NCBI GenBank assembly: GCA_023079485.1
Contig: CM041115.1
Coordinates: 26,413,505-26,477,504 of the forward strand
Direction of reading: 5' to 3'
DNA: 64,000 nucleotides
From: Archilochus colubris
Lineage: Eukaryota > Chordata > Aves > Apodiformes > Trochilidae
Positions within the stretch are counted from its first letter, which is position 1. Each line of letters begins with the position of its first letter. The notes beneath the pieces were generated by a model. The model did no database searches, was not told where the DNA came from, and worked only from the letters and a program-made list of their open reading frames with translations. Of this stretch, positions 25,471-37,860 are shown in pieces. The position numbers and the translations under genes are program-made.

Positions 25471-28400
25471 TTCTTTGAAGTGTGCATGGCCAGTAAGAAG
25501 AAAGGAATATAGAACAGAGATCCATATTGGACTGGATGAAATAGAATGTCTGGAGTTGTGTACCCATGATTTACTACATGATATGCCCAGGTAAAAAGGG
25601 GCAGGTAAAAAGGGTTTTGGAGGTAGAGTTGCTTAGATTTTTTATGAGTTGCTTAGGTCAAAATTAGGAGGGTGATATCAGAAGAATGGAGTAGGAGCAG
25701 GTGGCCATGAATAGAAGAAACAGCACTTACTTTAGCATGTGTTCTTTTCATGGAAAGGTTTTAGCAGTCCCCTGCTATCATCAGGATGTCTTTTAATCTT
25801 ACGATGTATTGTGCTATTTTAAGTTACCTGTTGCAATCCTCTAATTTAATAGAAATCAAATACATGAACCTGTCTATATTAATTGAGAACTGATGTGGCT
25901 TTCCTTTCATTTGCTATATAGTTCAGCATACTCTTGATTCTTGCATCTGTTTTTTGCTTCTTTGTTTAGTGGTGTTGTCTTTTTCACTTACCAGTGAAAA
26001 TGTATTTTTTACTTCTGAGCATTGCTGAAAGCCATGATATATTGCCAGTGTCTTTACTAAGTCACCATCAGCCACATAACTAAAAGTAATTTGAAGTGAG
26101 ATCTGTCTGAATTCGAGCTACGTATAAAATTAGAGAATCATACTCAAATTTGGATCATCACTGTTACAGAAAGGAAGTATGTTTACACATGGGCACATTT
26201 CAGTTAAATCTTCTTTACAGCCTGTCCCCATGTGTTTTATCAGAGCTATCAGTGACTGGAGCTCTGTAGTGGTGCACAGAATAGCTGGTCTTCCACTTAC
26301 ATGCTTAATAGTGGTGCTTAAGTATCAGACTCTCTTTTCTAACATGGCAAGATGCACCTACTCTTTGTCAATTATTGGTAATGGGTGAAGATCTAGAGAT
26401 GAGTTAAGAGAAACAAAAGGTTCTCTTTTGGATCTGTGGTAAGTTGTATATTAGAGTAGCTACTTGAATGACTAAGATGGCACATGTATTTCAGGACCAA
26501 AATCCCAAAGACTATTTGAAGCACCCGACCAATTTTATTAATTCAAGCAGAGGCTAAGAGCCAGAGATTTGCAGAGATAAACAGTCTGCAGGAAATTTCA
26601 GCTGGAATGCTTGTAACTGCTTCATTATTTGCCTTACTTGTGTTTTTTTTCATCTGAAGTATAAGTAATCCCAAGTTGCAAAGTAGAGAAGTACCGTATT
26701 TTGAGTACAAGGTTTGGATATTTTTTCATTTCAAAGAGTTAAAACTCGCTTATGTATGATATCTGAATATGACAAGCAGATGAAAATACTTGCTTTTATA
26801 GTCTAAAGTTGTGAGAGGTTCTCTATTTATCTTATGCCTTCATTTCATACTCATTCCTGTAAAAAAACTCTTAATTGAGAAGAGGCAGTGTCCTTTTCAA
26901 GTATTTAGATCCATCTGTACCCTATTAACTTCATTCTCTGCCATGACCATTTTGTTCCTGGAAGAGTGAAATTCAATTGGTATGATAGTAGTTGTCATGA
27001 GTGGTTCCATACACTTCATGCTGTTTGATAGAGACACTCATGTAGATGGCTGGCTGCTTGTGGTTAAAGTACAGACTTCAAAAAGACAAATACCAGTTAC
27101 TACAAAAATTAAATAATTAGCTTTCCTTTTTAATCTTTTTTGGTGTATCTGTGATATGAAGTGCCAAAAGTGGTCAGATTTGTTCCTTCAGTAACTTTTC
27201 AAAGCAAACATTAATTTAGAATTGGAGTCTCCTATAGCTCAGGTTAAGAATGTTGCAGTTTGTCAAAGTAAAAAGCAAGCTACTTAACATTCTGTCTCAG
27301 AAATACTATTTTATAAACTCAAGCCTATGAAAAAAATTTACAAAATTGTATGTACTATGTTTACCATTTATTTCTCATTGCATTTTCTTGTGAATATGTT
27401 TCATACTGTCCTCTTTTTTACGAGCAAAATTCCCTGTTTCCTTTGAAGAAGAAATTACTCATCCTAGAACTGCTTTCTGCTTGCAGAGTCCTTCAGCTTC
27501 CAAAAAGAAACTGAGTACAATACAAAGCCCCCTCATTTTTCATATGCATATGAATGTGTGATTCAAAGCCATCAGCCCATTTAAACTTACAATTTTTGCA
27601 AAGTGTGAAACTGAAAAGGCCAGTTTCAATGGTATGTTTATTTTTATTGTTACAGAGCATCTGATGCTTCAGAGACAGTTTAAGCTTAATTAAAGACATA
27701 GTTTTGCTATTCTGTCTCATAGTGATGGGTGGAATTTTCCTCCTGCTGCACTTGTAAAGGCTTTGAAAGCAATCGCTTGTGTACTTAAAGTTTCAACCTT
27801 ATTGTAACCTGTTTAGCATAGGGCTAATTCTGGTTTGATAAGGCTTTCCTCCCTGGACTCCCTGTCTTGGCTGTGGTACAAACAATTAACAGCCTGCAAC
27901 TAATAAAGAAAACAAGTGATACTAAGCAATCGTTCAGATTACTATGGTAACAACCTGTAACAGCTTCCTTACCTCTTACCTGCAGACACTCCTTCCCACA
28001 GTTTGAGCAGTGCAATTGTGTGCATGGCCTCTTTATCTGCTCATTAACCAAATGAGCAGGTTTAAATTTCTAAACCTTTTTTTGTTCTATAAAATACTAA
28101 CAAACTTCACAACGAATCAGGCTTGGGAGAAGCATTTTATCAGTAATAGGTTGGTACTGTTTTAATTAATTTTTATTTTTAAAATTCAGAGATTCAAAAC
28201 AGTGTTGGAAGATTTTTAAGGTACCAAGGTGAGCTACATGCTATAGGAACTACGTTCAGTTCCTGTGTTCCTTCCGCAACTACCCACCATTTCCCTCTTT
28301 GAAAACTCTGCTGCAGCTTCTAAAGCCACAACCAGCCATGTTGTTACTGTCTCAGGAAAACTGCTCTGTTGCTTCTGTTGGGTTTATGTACTGAGGATTA

Positions 28401-28948
28401 CAAAACTATCTTTTTTATATTAGTGTAAGATTTTGCTTTTCTGGATGCTGCTGTTAATGAACAAGAATCTTTATGTAATCACTGACAAGCAAAGTGATAA
28501 AAGCTTCATTTCTGCTTACTTCTTTCTATTCAGGCAAGCGGTCTGTGAAGTAATCACTAGGTTAGTCAATATTATTCAGAGTAGAGCTGACTTGGTAGAT
28601 ACTAAACAGGTAAAAGTTTAATGCAAGAGACTGTTTAATGATATGGCTGAGGATGTTAACTGCAGTTTTCTAGTATTTTTGCAGGTACTGTGGCTTCCTG
28701 TTGAGGTTAAAGCCTGAACTAAGAACCTTAGTTAGTTAGTGAGCTTTTATTCAGCAGTGTTAAGTAAGATCTCACTTCTTCTATCTGGAATAAAGGTGTG
28801 CCAAATCAGTGTCATCGTTTATGATCTCAACTGAGAGAGAAGGAAGTGGTTGCTTTTTTATAGTGTAATATAGATTAAATAAATTTACAGGATTTATTCA
28901 CATGAAGTTGTATGAGAGATTCTTAATGTACTTCTTCTTTCTTTGCAG

Positions 28949-29231
28949 CTACTGGCTGACAAACAAGGTCCATATTAAACGACCCAGCACTGGCCTCCTC
29001 ATGTATACACTTGCAACTAGATTTTGTGATGAAATTCACCTGTATGGATTTTGGCCATTCCCAAAGGATTTACGTGGAAAACCAGTGAAGTATCATTATT
29101 ATGATGATCTGAAGTATCGATACTTTTCTCATGCCAGTCCGCACAGGATGCCATTAGAGTTTAAAACATTGTATGTATTGCATAACAGAGGAGCACTTAA
29201 ATTAACAACAGGGAAATGCATACAGCAATAA
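28949..29231 (+). CDS. ST8SIA4: ST8SIA4 last coding exon (sialylmotifs S, III and VS)
   Basis: The exon follows CTTTGCAG and encodes the last base of G266 through Q359, ending with TAA at 29229-29231. In order it holds the end of the polysialyltransferase domain (YWLTNKV), sialylmotif S ([20 protein letters not shown], including C292), motif III (YHYYDD), and motif VS with the catalytic histidine H331 (PHRMPLEF). The C-terminal cysteine C356 is in TTGKC. Length and frame fit a functional enzyme. Compared with the human protein as I recall it, this copy has P274H (codon 28971-28973), N308R, A311P, N327H (codon 29130-29132, removing an N-A-S sequon), N341Y (29172-29174), V357I and K358Q. Position 274 lies inside the basic domain needed for polysialylation. 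I judge the gene intact. Confidence 0.97.
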
Positions 29232-31822
29232 AGAATATTAGAAGTACAATAAGAATTATGGAATACACACTTCGTCATCAAGATGTAGTGAACTGGCAAT
29301 GGGATCCCAGTAAGGATGTGTTTCAATACCCAGTAACCATCAGACAAAAAGGAATTTTATCAGAAGTACCTAATCAGCTATTATACCTGTGAAGTGCAAT
29401 ATACCTAAGCTATCTTGACTGCAAGTAAGTGCCACTTCCGCCAAGAGCAAATCTTGAATATATACTCAGTAGTGTTTACAGAAGCCAGTCACATCTTCAT
29501 CATGAACTAAAGAAGAAAAATATAGCCTGCTTACTGCTGACTTGACACTGTGGTCAGACAGAGCACTGAATAAATCCTCAATGGATGGAGTATCTTCTTG
29601 AGCAAATGAAGCAGGCCTTAATAGAAAATGTCATGATGTAATTGAGTAGGGAAAGCCAAGTCTGTAAAGTCAAACAAATCAGTAACTGCCTTCAGTCACA
29701 GAACTGTTTCTGATACTGTATAATAACCTCAACTTTTATTGCTGTTAGTTGGATTTGTTGTTGAGTACTGGAGCCCCTAAGAATTTTGACGATGTTATGA
29801 ATAATTAAAAGTATATATATCTTACAGAATTATCACAGGGAAAAAAATTAGTAAAAGTGGGAGGGTGGAGGGAAGAATCAAGTATTTTCTCTCTAGTTAT
29901 TGTGTTGTATCCTGCTGTCACACAGCCCTTGATGCCACAATTGTTTTTCTAGCTACCATTAGCTTCCACTACATGGAACTACTCAGCAGTCTTTTGTTAT
30001 CCTTTTTAATGAGAAGTTTTTCTGTTGTGTTCAGATTTGAAGGCATACAAGAAGATGCCCTTATTTTTCATACCAAAGATTATTCTAACAAACATTTTTT
30101 CTTTTCCTGGAAGAAATGGTGTAAATTTAGTATGATGTTCTTGGTTGCTGAAGGGAACATATTCTTTATGTTATTTAAATTTTTTAATTAAGCTTCTCAA
30201 AGCAAAGCCTCTTTACTGACTTCACATGTGCAATTTAATTCTTCAGAAAAATCTCCATGAACAAAGAAATTATTTCATACAGTCAAATACAGACAACTTT
30301 TATTCCTGATTGAAAGTAAGAAATAAAGTCTAAAGAACCTTGGATGACATTGAAACACCTCTAAATAAATAATAATAATAATAATTTAAAAAACAACCTA
30401 CACAGTTAAATAGAAAAAGAAATGTAAATAAAAGAAATGTAGCTAGAACAGTATTTCCAAAACTTACATTTCTAATAGTGTTGAATTATGTCTCTCTCTA
30501 ATATGCCTCTTTTGTATCAGCTAGATTTTCTGATGTGTAGTTGACTGAAATAACATAGGGTAACATAGAGCTTCATTATCTCAGTGTTTTTTTCTGAGAA
30601 TCAGCCTTGTTTAATGACAAAACCAATAGTTCTTTCATTCAAAAAAGAAAATAAGAACTTTCAGGAGGGTAAGACAGGGTCTAGTGTCAGTTCAACATAT
30701 ACTAAGGTACAAAACCTGTCTTCTTATGATATGTCTTAGCACCAATAGAACAGGTAAATGAACAACATCATGGTTCTACCATTTTCATGTCAGGCCAGGT
30801 TAAAGAGGCATGAAGATACAATGTGTGGGTATTTTCTTGTTATGTTTCCAGCTCAGCATTAGGTACTTATTTCCAAATATGGTATTGGATGTATCTATTG
30901 AATTTTGAGATAGCTTGAGAAAGTTCATATATAGCACAACATTTACAAATATTTACTAGCTGAAGATGCATTTCTTACCCATTTTTCCTCTGAAGCTCAC
31001 ACGTAATTTCATTATACATGACTAAAGGTCTGTGTTTGTGCAAGTTTAGTAGCTAAATCATAGCATTCTGCTATATCTGAGACACAGTATCATCTTTTCA
31101 TATTGACCAGTACCTCCTACCTAGGGCAGTTTACTTTGGCTATACGCTAAGGTATGAGATATTGTCTGAAAGCGATCACTGGAACTAAGGCATCACAAAG
31201 GACTAAGCAGCAATACAGACTGGAATGTGCTTAATTTGCTTTTGATAAGCCAGAAGGTGTTACTTGTGCACTGTCTATACTAGCAGTTTAAGGCAATGTT
31301 TATTTTCTTGATAGAAAATAAGTACAAGGTGAGCATATTCCTGTTTTTTTTCTGTAAGGGTTTTTCTGCTCTTGATCTTTTAAAACATAATTTATATACA
31401 TTGATAGAACTTCTTTTGAGATAAAGAATTCACAGGTGCCAGTCTCACTGGCACTAGGGAAAGATCTGTTTAGTTTTGCTTCTTCTTTTAGGAATGTCTT
31501 TTTTCTCTCTTGTGTCAGGCTGTTAACAAAAAGGGGATTGAAATAGACTAACAAGTGGGGTTTTTTCACCTCAGGGAAGGACTTAAAACACCAGTTGACT
31601 ATTTCTTTGAGAGTATGGAGATGCTCTAATTTCTATGGCAGTAAAAAAAATTTACCGATGTAATTGAGTAAGTGAAAACAATGAGCTATAAATAGGAAGA
31701 GACATGAGAAAGCTTTTTTTTTAGAAGTCAGTAGATGACAAAAAATTTGGCCTGTGCCTATTTTACAACCTTCACATTCTTCTGGGGCTCCCTGGTTCAC
31801 AAGTTTGTTGTGCTTCAAACTG

Positions 31823-31864
<42 letters not shown>

Positions 31865-33080
31865 ACCACCAGTACACCAGTACTGAGCTTTTCCTCTTAG
31901 GTTAAGCTGCCTTAATTGTTAGCCCTCTCACTGCTGGGGAGCTGTAGCAGTGGACTGACTGCAGACACCCCTTCTTACCTTTCCCTTGTACCTCCTGGCT
32001 CTGTATCTACCTCCATAGCTGCCTTGGATGATACTATTTTTATATACATTCACACCTCCTGTGCTGGCTACAGCACAGATCAGATAATTTATTATAATTA
32101 CCACATTTATTATCCAGCACTATCAGCAACTCACAGAAGCAGACAGGATAAAAAGAAGAATTTCTAATATTGCAAAGGTATCTACCCTGCTGAGTAACAA
32201 ATGAGCAATTCTCGTCAGTGGAATGTTCCTCGAATTTATCGTCACATCAGTCATATCAATTGCCAGCTATGGTTCCTGAATGTATGTTAAAAATCAGAAC
32301 TGGGAGCTACATCAAGTCAGCAGATAGTGTATATTTTTCCAAATTCTATGGCAGCTTTGCATCAGACAACTTTAGTTAAATTTACTATAAATTGTAAATT
32401 GTTTGTAAGTGTACATGTTAGTGTTTCGGTAACAGAGATCTTTCATATTTCATAAAAATAATAGAGAAATATATTTGACTGTTAAGTTTCCAGCTTTGGA
32501 AGAGTTCTCTCTCCCAGAGCTCTGAGCCAGTCTCCAGATATAAGATCTACTGAACCTTTTAAGCCCTGGCTGGTTTACAAAAGCTGATGTCAAAGAGCAT
32601 ACCCTTCTTTTCTTAAACAATGTAATCACATGTGCTTGGGGTCAGCACCCTTCTTCTTAATGACCACATTTTGAAGAAAAAGAGATGTGGGTTCCGTAAC
32701 TTTCTTAGTATTTGATGTCAAAGTGCTGAGCACTCCTTACAATGACTTTCCTGGAAGAGACATGTCCAGGCTTTAGATGGGGATCTAGATTAGCATATTT
32801 CATGATATAATTCTGAAATTGCACATTATTTTTAAGAGCACTGCTACTTTGTGTAAGAACAAGCCCAGCTGTTCTAAATGTAGATAAAATAAAGGGCAAG
32901 TGTTTACAGAGACCTTCATTCCTGCACAGTACTCTTGCTACTGAGTATATGTAATACAGTTTCTGTGGTTTAAAGTATACATACATATTCTGTCAGGATT
33001 GTCATGTTTGGCTCTTCTAATATTATTTCAGGTGCAGCTATGGGGATTGTTTTTTATTTGTGTAACTGTAAAATAAAGAA
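29232..33080 (+). other. ST8SIA4: ST8SIA4 3'UTR (end uncertain)
   Basis: Unique AT-rich sequence downstream of the stop codon. Canonical AATAAA signals occur at 29569-29574 and 30322-30327, and another follows an A-rich stretch near 33070. Mammalian ST8SIA4 transcripts have 3'UTRs of several kilobases, so the UTR may run past the first signals. The sequence does not tell which site is used. The 35-base T run at 31827 is the only clear repeat inside it. Confidence 0.5.
31827..31861. repeat. Poly(T) tract, 35 nt
   Basis: An uninterrupted run of 35 T. It could be a reversed poly(A) tail of a retrocopied sequence, but no recognisable body adjoins it. Confidence 0.95.
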
Positions 33081-33119
33081 AAAAAATTTTTTTCTTCTAT
33101 ATTTTGTCCCTTTTTCCTT

Positions 33120-33899
33120 TGTAATGCTGTTACAAAGATGCTAGCTGCAAGGATATGTGGAGGGTGGATGTCTGCTCCTTTAAGCTGTCTAGTCAAGGAC
33201 TTTCTCAACACAAAAGATAAGGAGGAAACCATAAACAAGAACACTGAGAGACACAAACCTGACTGACAAATGATAAGGGAGGCAACGATGAGAACCAAAA
33301 CTGATAAATCTAGTAAGCACTGGAGGAGTGTAGGAGTGTTTATTGCAGTAAGATTGTCCCAACTGAAGGCCTTAACAAATGGGATGCTAAAGAAAAAGGA
33401 GACACAATACAGCATATGGAGATACTGACCAGACAGGGAAATCATAATGGAGGCAAAGATAAGAAGCCAACTTTGTCAGGCATACTAACTGAACAGCTAT
33501 CAATAAACTGCAAGGAAGCAGGACTGTGCTGTCAAGAAGAATGCAGACCAAAGTGTCTGTGATGTTGGAGGGGAGTTGGTGGGACTGTGCAAACTGATGA
33601 GGTAATGTGCAGGGGAGGAAAAAAGAGGAATAGACAAGTGGTTGATCAGATGTAAACTGTGGCTGGTCAGTACTCTTGTCTGGCTGAGCCCTGAGACTCT
33701 GCCAAAGTCTCTCCTAACTCCCCATTAAATAATTTCTTAAGTACCTCTCTGTGTAGTCTGTGCATGTGAGTGCTGCAATGACTCAGTGCCAGGTGCTGGG
33801 GGAACATTTTGTGTGCAGCAGGTGCCAGTTGCTGGAGTGAGACTCAAGAATCTGAGCCTTCCTGGCATGGTGTTAGCTACAGAAGCAAGTGGGGGGTTC
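33120..33899 (+). mobile_element. Endogenous retrovirus LTR-like block
   Basis: A roughly 750-bp block with a CTCCTAACTCCCCATTAAAT and TTAAGTACCTCTCTGTGTAG arrangement near 33710-33755, which I recognise as an R/U5-like end of an avian LTR. A GCAGGTGCCAGTTGCTGGAG stretch follows near 33820, where leader sequence would begin. No intact frame is present. The start is approximate and I did not identify a target-site duplication. A CR1 insertion at 33900 splits this block from 34226 onward. Confidence 0.45.
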
Positions 33900-34225
33900 T
33901 CAATTGCTCTCTAAAACTACCTGAAATAAAGCTGTGACATGGATGTCAGTCTCTTTTCGCAGGTAACAGGAAAGAGACTCAAGTTGCACCAGGGGAGGTC
34001 TAGATTGGAAATTATGAAAAAATTATTCACTGGAAGAGTTATCAGGAATTGGAACAGTCTTCCCACTCCAAGGGGAGTGGTTGAGTCACCATCCCTGGTG
34101 ATGTTTAAAGGATGTGTAAATGTGGCGCTCAAAGACATAGTTTAGTAGGGGACTTGACAGTGCTAGGTTTATGGTTGAACTGTATGACCTGACAGGTCTT
34201 TAACAACCTAATGGTTATATGATTC
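33900..34225 (+). mobile_element. CR1 LINE, 3' end, nested
   Basis: A short plus-strand CR1 3' piece: a CTGAAATAAAGCTGTGACAT start, a GGAACAGTCTTCCCACTCCA-like core, and an end at GACAGGTCTTTAACAACCTA then ATGGTTATATGATTCA. It lies between two parts of the LTR-like unit, so it was probably inserted after that unit. Confidence 0.8.
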
Positions 34226-35110
34226 AGTGCCAACATCTGGAACAAGTGAAGATCTTTAACCTTCAGTCATAGGATAGGAATGTTATGTGTTCCTAAAACC
34301 ATCAGCTAGGGGTCACCACCTGGAGTGAGGTGAGTCAGAACCTCAGCACTTGTGGCTGGAGCAGGACCACAGATCACACAGTTCATGTGCTTGGTGCTGG
34401 TTTCTGGGCACTGAGTATCTGTGTCTTACCCAAGCCCGGTGTAATGATCAACAAGTTTCAAGCTGGACCAGATGGTGAGTAGGAGACCCTGGGTTGGGAC
34501 AGAGGTCTCAGATGGGCACAGAGTCTGTGCTGGCACAGGGGGACCCACGCATGTGGGGTGCTATGGGGCAAGTGTGTAAGTGCTGTGTGTTTGCAGCAAG
34601 TACTGAGCTGGACCAGACAGAGAGTTGGGAGCCAATGAGGCAGACAAGGAGCACAGAATCAGGGCAAGGGTGGTGGGTGCACCAAGGGGCCATGCTGATA
34701 CCCTCGCATTCACAAATATACATGTGCTTGTGAACTTGTCGAGAGTCCCATGTGTATTGCACCTAGTGACCTTCCTTCTCCATCAGCCCAGGAGGGGGAG
34801 AGGCACTGGGTGGTCTATCCTTGTGCTTGTGTGGGTACTCCATGGGGGTGCTGTCAGAGGCTGCTCCTCCTCTGTGGCAGTGTCTGTGACCAGCACCATC
34901 AGTGTCCTCTGTCCTCTGTGTATGTCTGTTCCTGTGCCAGTGCACATCACAGGGATATGTGTGCTGGCCGAGCCTGCAAATGGAAAAGCAGCAGCCACAT
35001 CACTCAGTCTAGCCAGAAATACTGTGGAGCACGAGGAAGTGGACTGAGCACCACCAGAACGGCAGGAAAGATCCTGGCCTGCATCAGCTGGAGAAGGTGG
35101 ATGCTTATAG
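34226..35110 (+). mobile_element. Endogenous retrovirus leader-like block
   Basis: GC-richer sequence continuing after the nested CR1, with stretches such as GGTGCTGGTTTCTGGGCACT and CCAAGCCCGGTGTAATGATC that look like an untranslated retroviral leader. Overlapping open frames on both strands here (for example 34625-35047) show no recognisable protein domain and are not called. The family assignment is weak. Confidence 0.4.
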
Positions 35111-36420
35111 TGCCTCATGAATTAAATCTCTTGAAGTGGAAAGGAAAACATATGCAATAGCAGTCAGAATTTATCTCTGTATACACTACAGGCTTCAAAA
35201 GAAAATTTTAAAATAGCCTGTAAAGCCATATTCAATACTAAAAAAACTGCATGCTTTGGTTTAAAGCCTTTTAAATCAGTAAGTATCATGTTTTGATCAA
35301 TAACAGATTTCAAATTCTTTAGCAGTCATGCTGCAAAAGCAAATACACAGCTCTATCCTGGCTATAGAAACTGGAAAACCCCCAACCTCTTCTATAATGA
35401 ATGAGGTACTTTTAATCTGTAATTGCAGATTCAGCCTTCACACACTGTTGGATTTGGTGCGTATTTCAAACTGCTATGGCAGTCTTTGCTGACATGCGTT
35501 CTTTTTCGTGGCACAGGCACAAAAGACTGCATTTTGCTGAATCCTGCCATAATTATGTAATATTAATTAGATTATTTTAAAAGACTATCCTTTTCTATTG
35601 GGAAAGTGTTGTCTCTTGCTTACTCACTACAGCAAAAATGTCACTGTGTAATTCAGAATCAGTAACTGTGTCTATGAAAAATTCTTGCACTGTAATGAAG
35701 ACCTGTTTACCCTGGCAATATTCAGGTTTGCTTCTCCTGCAGCCTTTAACAGTGACCTTGTGAGCCCCATCTTTCTATATTCAGTTTTTGCCTTCTAATC
35801 CTCTGTGTTTTGTTCCTCAAATTAAATACATACATAAATAAACAAGATATCTTGACCATTTTCTTATTGCAAAACTTTAAAGATATTTTTGTAACTCAAG
35901 TGCTTCTTCTAAGCCTTAAGAAGCCTGATTAACAATATGGAAGTCTGCTTTTCAAAGGAGTACTGCAAAAAAGTGTAATTTCCATTTCCATTTTAGTTGT
36001 CCCTTGATAGAATTCGCATGATAGGAGATAACAAACTGCACAGGCTCTAAAGGAAATACAAGTTTGCCTTGACATCATGGAGGTGTGTTTTCTGGAAATG
36101 CCTGTTAGCTCCTTAGTCTGTTCTCACTGATTTTTTGTCTTGCATTAACCCAGACAATGTATGTTTATCGGGAGGGGAAATTTTACATTGTTCAGTTCCA
36201 GTGACTTTAGTTCATTATCCCATGATTCTGGATGAGAGTGCAAACAAAACTGAAATTTAAGAAAGAAAAAGTCCTTTAAATTTAAGGGCCATTATTTTTG
36301 CTTCTGCAAAGTTCTAGCAAAAGGCTTTGGTCAGGCAGTGACGTATTCTGCCTTTCTTGCGGTCTTTTCTGGAAAATTATTTCTAAATAATGAAATATTA
36401 TTAACCTCAGTATTGAAGAA
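35111..36420. other. Intergenic, no feature seen
   Basis: AT-rich sequence between the LTR-like block and the next CR1. I see no gene, RNA or repeat. Confidence 0.6.
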
Positions 36421-37460
36421 TATTGACCTCACAGTCTCTGGGGCTGGATGAGATCCATCCAAGGGTACTGAGGGAGCTGGCAGAAGTGCTCACTAAGCCA
36501 CTTTCAATCATTTGTCAGCAGTGCTGGCTAACTGAGCAGGTCCCTGTTAACTGGAGATCAGCAAATATGACACCCATCTACAAGAAGGGCTGCAAAGAGG
36601 AACCAGGCAACTACAGGCCTTTCACTCTGTCCTCAGTGCTGGGAAAGGTTATAGAACAGATCATCTTCAGTGCTGCTATGTGGCACATGTAGGACAGCAA
36701 AACCATCAGGCCCAGTCATCATGGTGTTATAAAGGCCAGTCCTGCTTGACTAAGCTGATCTCCTTGTGTGACAAGCTGACCTGCTTAGTGGATGAGGGAA
36801 AAGCTTTGCCTACCTAAACTTTAGTAAAGCCTGTTACACAGTTTCGCACAGCACACTTCTGGAGAAACTGGCTGCTCATGGCTTGGGTAGGTGTACTCTT
36901 CTCTGGGTAAAAAACTGGCTGGATGGCCAGGCCCAAATAGTTGTGGTGAATGGAGTGAAATGCATTTGGTGGATGGTTCACAAGTGGTGTTCCCCAGGGC
37001 TCAGTACTGAGTCCAGTTCTAGTTTATATCTGTCAATAGTCTGGATAAGGGAATCAAGGGCACCCTCAGTAAGTGTGCAGACAACACCAAGTTGGGAGGG
37101 AGTGTTGGTCTGCTTGACAATAGAAAAGCTCTACAGAGGGACCTGCACATGATAGATCAAGGCCAAGTATCAGATCCCGCACTTGTGTCTCGACAATTCT
37201 ATGAAAATGCTGCAGGCTTGGGGAAGGAGAAGAGTGGAGGGAAATCTGCTCAGCAGAAAAGGACCGGGATTATTGGTCAATATCTGCCTAAATATGAACC
37301 AGCAGTGCCTAAATGTCCAAGAAGGCCAACAGCATCCTGACTGGTATCAGAAACAGTGTGGCCAGCAGGAACTGTCCCCCTGTACTTGGCCTTGGTGAGA
37401 CTGAACCTTGAATACTGTATTCAGCTTTGGGCCCCTCACTGCAAGAATGACAGTGAGGTT
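36421..37460 (+). mobile_element. CR1 LINE, reverse transcriptase fragment
   Basis: The plus-strand translation at 36423-36692 shows the CR1 RT finger region: SLGLDEIHPRVLRELAEV, VPVNWRSANMTPIYKKG and KEEPGNYRPFTLSSVLGKV. A VKNWLDGQAQIVVVNGVK block lies near 36905-36960. The active-site dyad near 37080 reads A-D-N instead of A-D-D, so even this motif is broken. The fragment ends near 37460 with no 3' tail; related 3' sequence resumes at about 37655. Confidence 0.88.
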
Positions 37461-37654
37461 CTAGATTAACAGCTGGACTTGTATCTTTGTTTTTTTCTAA
37501 CGAAAACAATTCTGGTGTTCTATTCTATGATTCAGTGTAGAAATAATTAAGAAAACTGGCAAGTACAAGCAGCTCTAATCTTGCATGTTCTGTGAAACAG
37601 TTTACTGTCCATGGCACAAAGTTTATTATAAAGACTTGAAGCCCAAGAAATTAC

Positions 37655-37860
37655 ATTCACCAGTATGAGGGTGACTAGATTATGGAATAGATTGCCCAGA
37701 GAAGTTGTGGATGCCCCTGCCCTGGAGGTGTTCAATGCCAGGTTGGATGAGGTGTTGAGCAACCCCTTCTTGTTGAGAGTTGTCCCTGCCTGTGGCGAGG
37801 AGTTTGCAGTAGACGATCTCTAAGGTGACTTGCAACCTAAGCCATTCTGTGAGTCTCTGT
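37655..37860 (+). mobile_element. CR1 LINE, 3' end
   Basis: Plus-strand CR1 3' segment: a GAATAGATTGCCCAGAGAAG core, GGATGAGGTGTTGAGCAACC, and an end at AAGCCATTCTGTGAGTCTCT. It may be the 3' end of the element at 36421-37460 separated by 195 bp of rearranged sequence, or an independent insertion. Confidence 0.75.

Larger units (their letters stand above)
3839..28948 (+). other. ST8SIA4: ST8SIA4 intron 4 (25.1 kb)
   Basis: A phase-2 intron bounded by GTAAGT at 3839 and TTTGCAG at 28942-28948. It is AT-rich and carries the CR1, LTR and microsatellite features listed separately. I find no recognisable exon or RNA gene in the long unannotated stretches 3839-9092, 11396-14313, 16723-19567, 20073-22373 and 25471-28948. 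The open frames there are short and match no family I know. Confidence 0.85.

Noticed and set aside
34625..35160. Overlapping 136-140 codon frames
   Set aside because: They overlap each other and antisense frames in a GC-rich leader-like block and have no domain.
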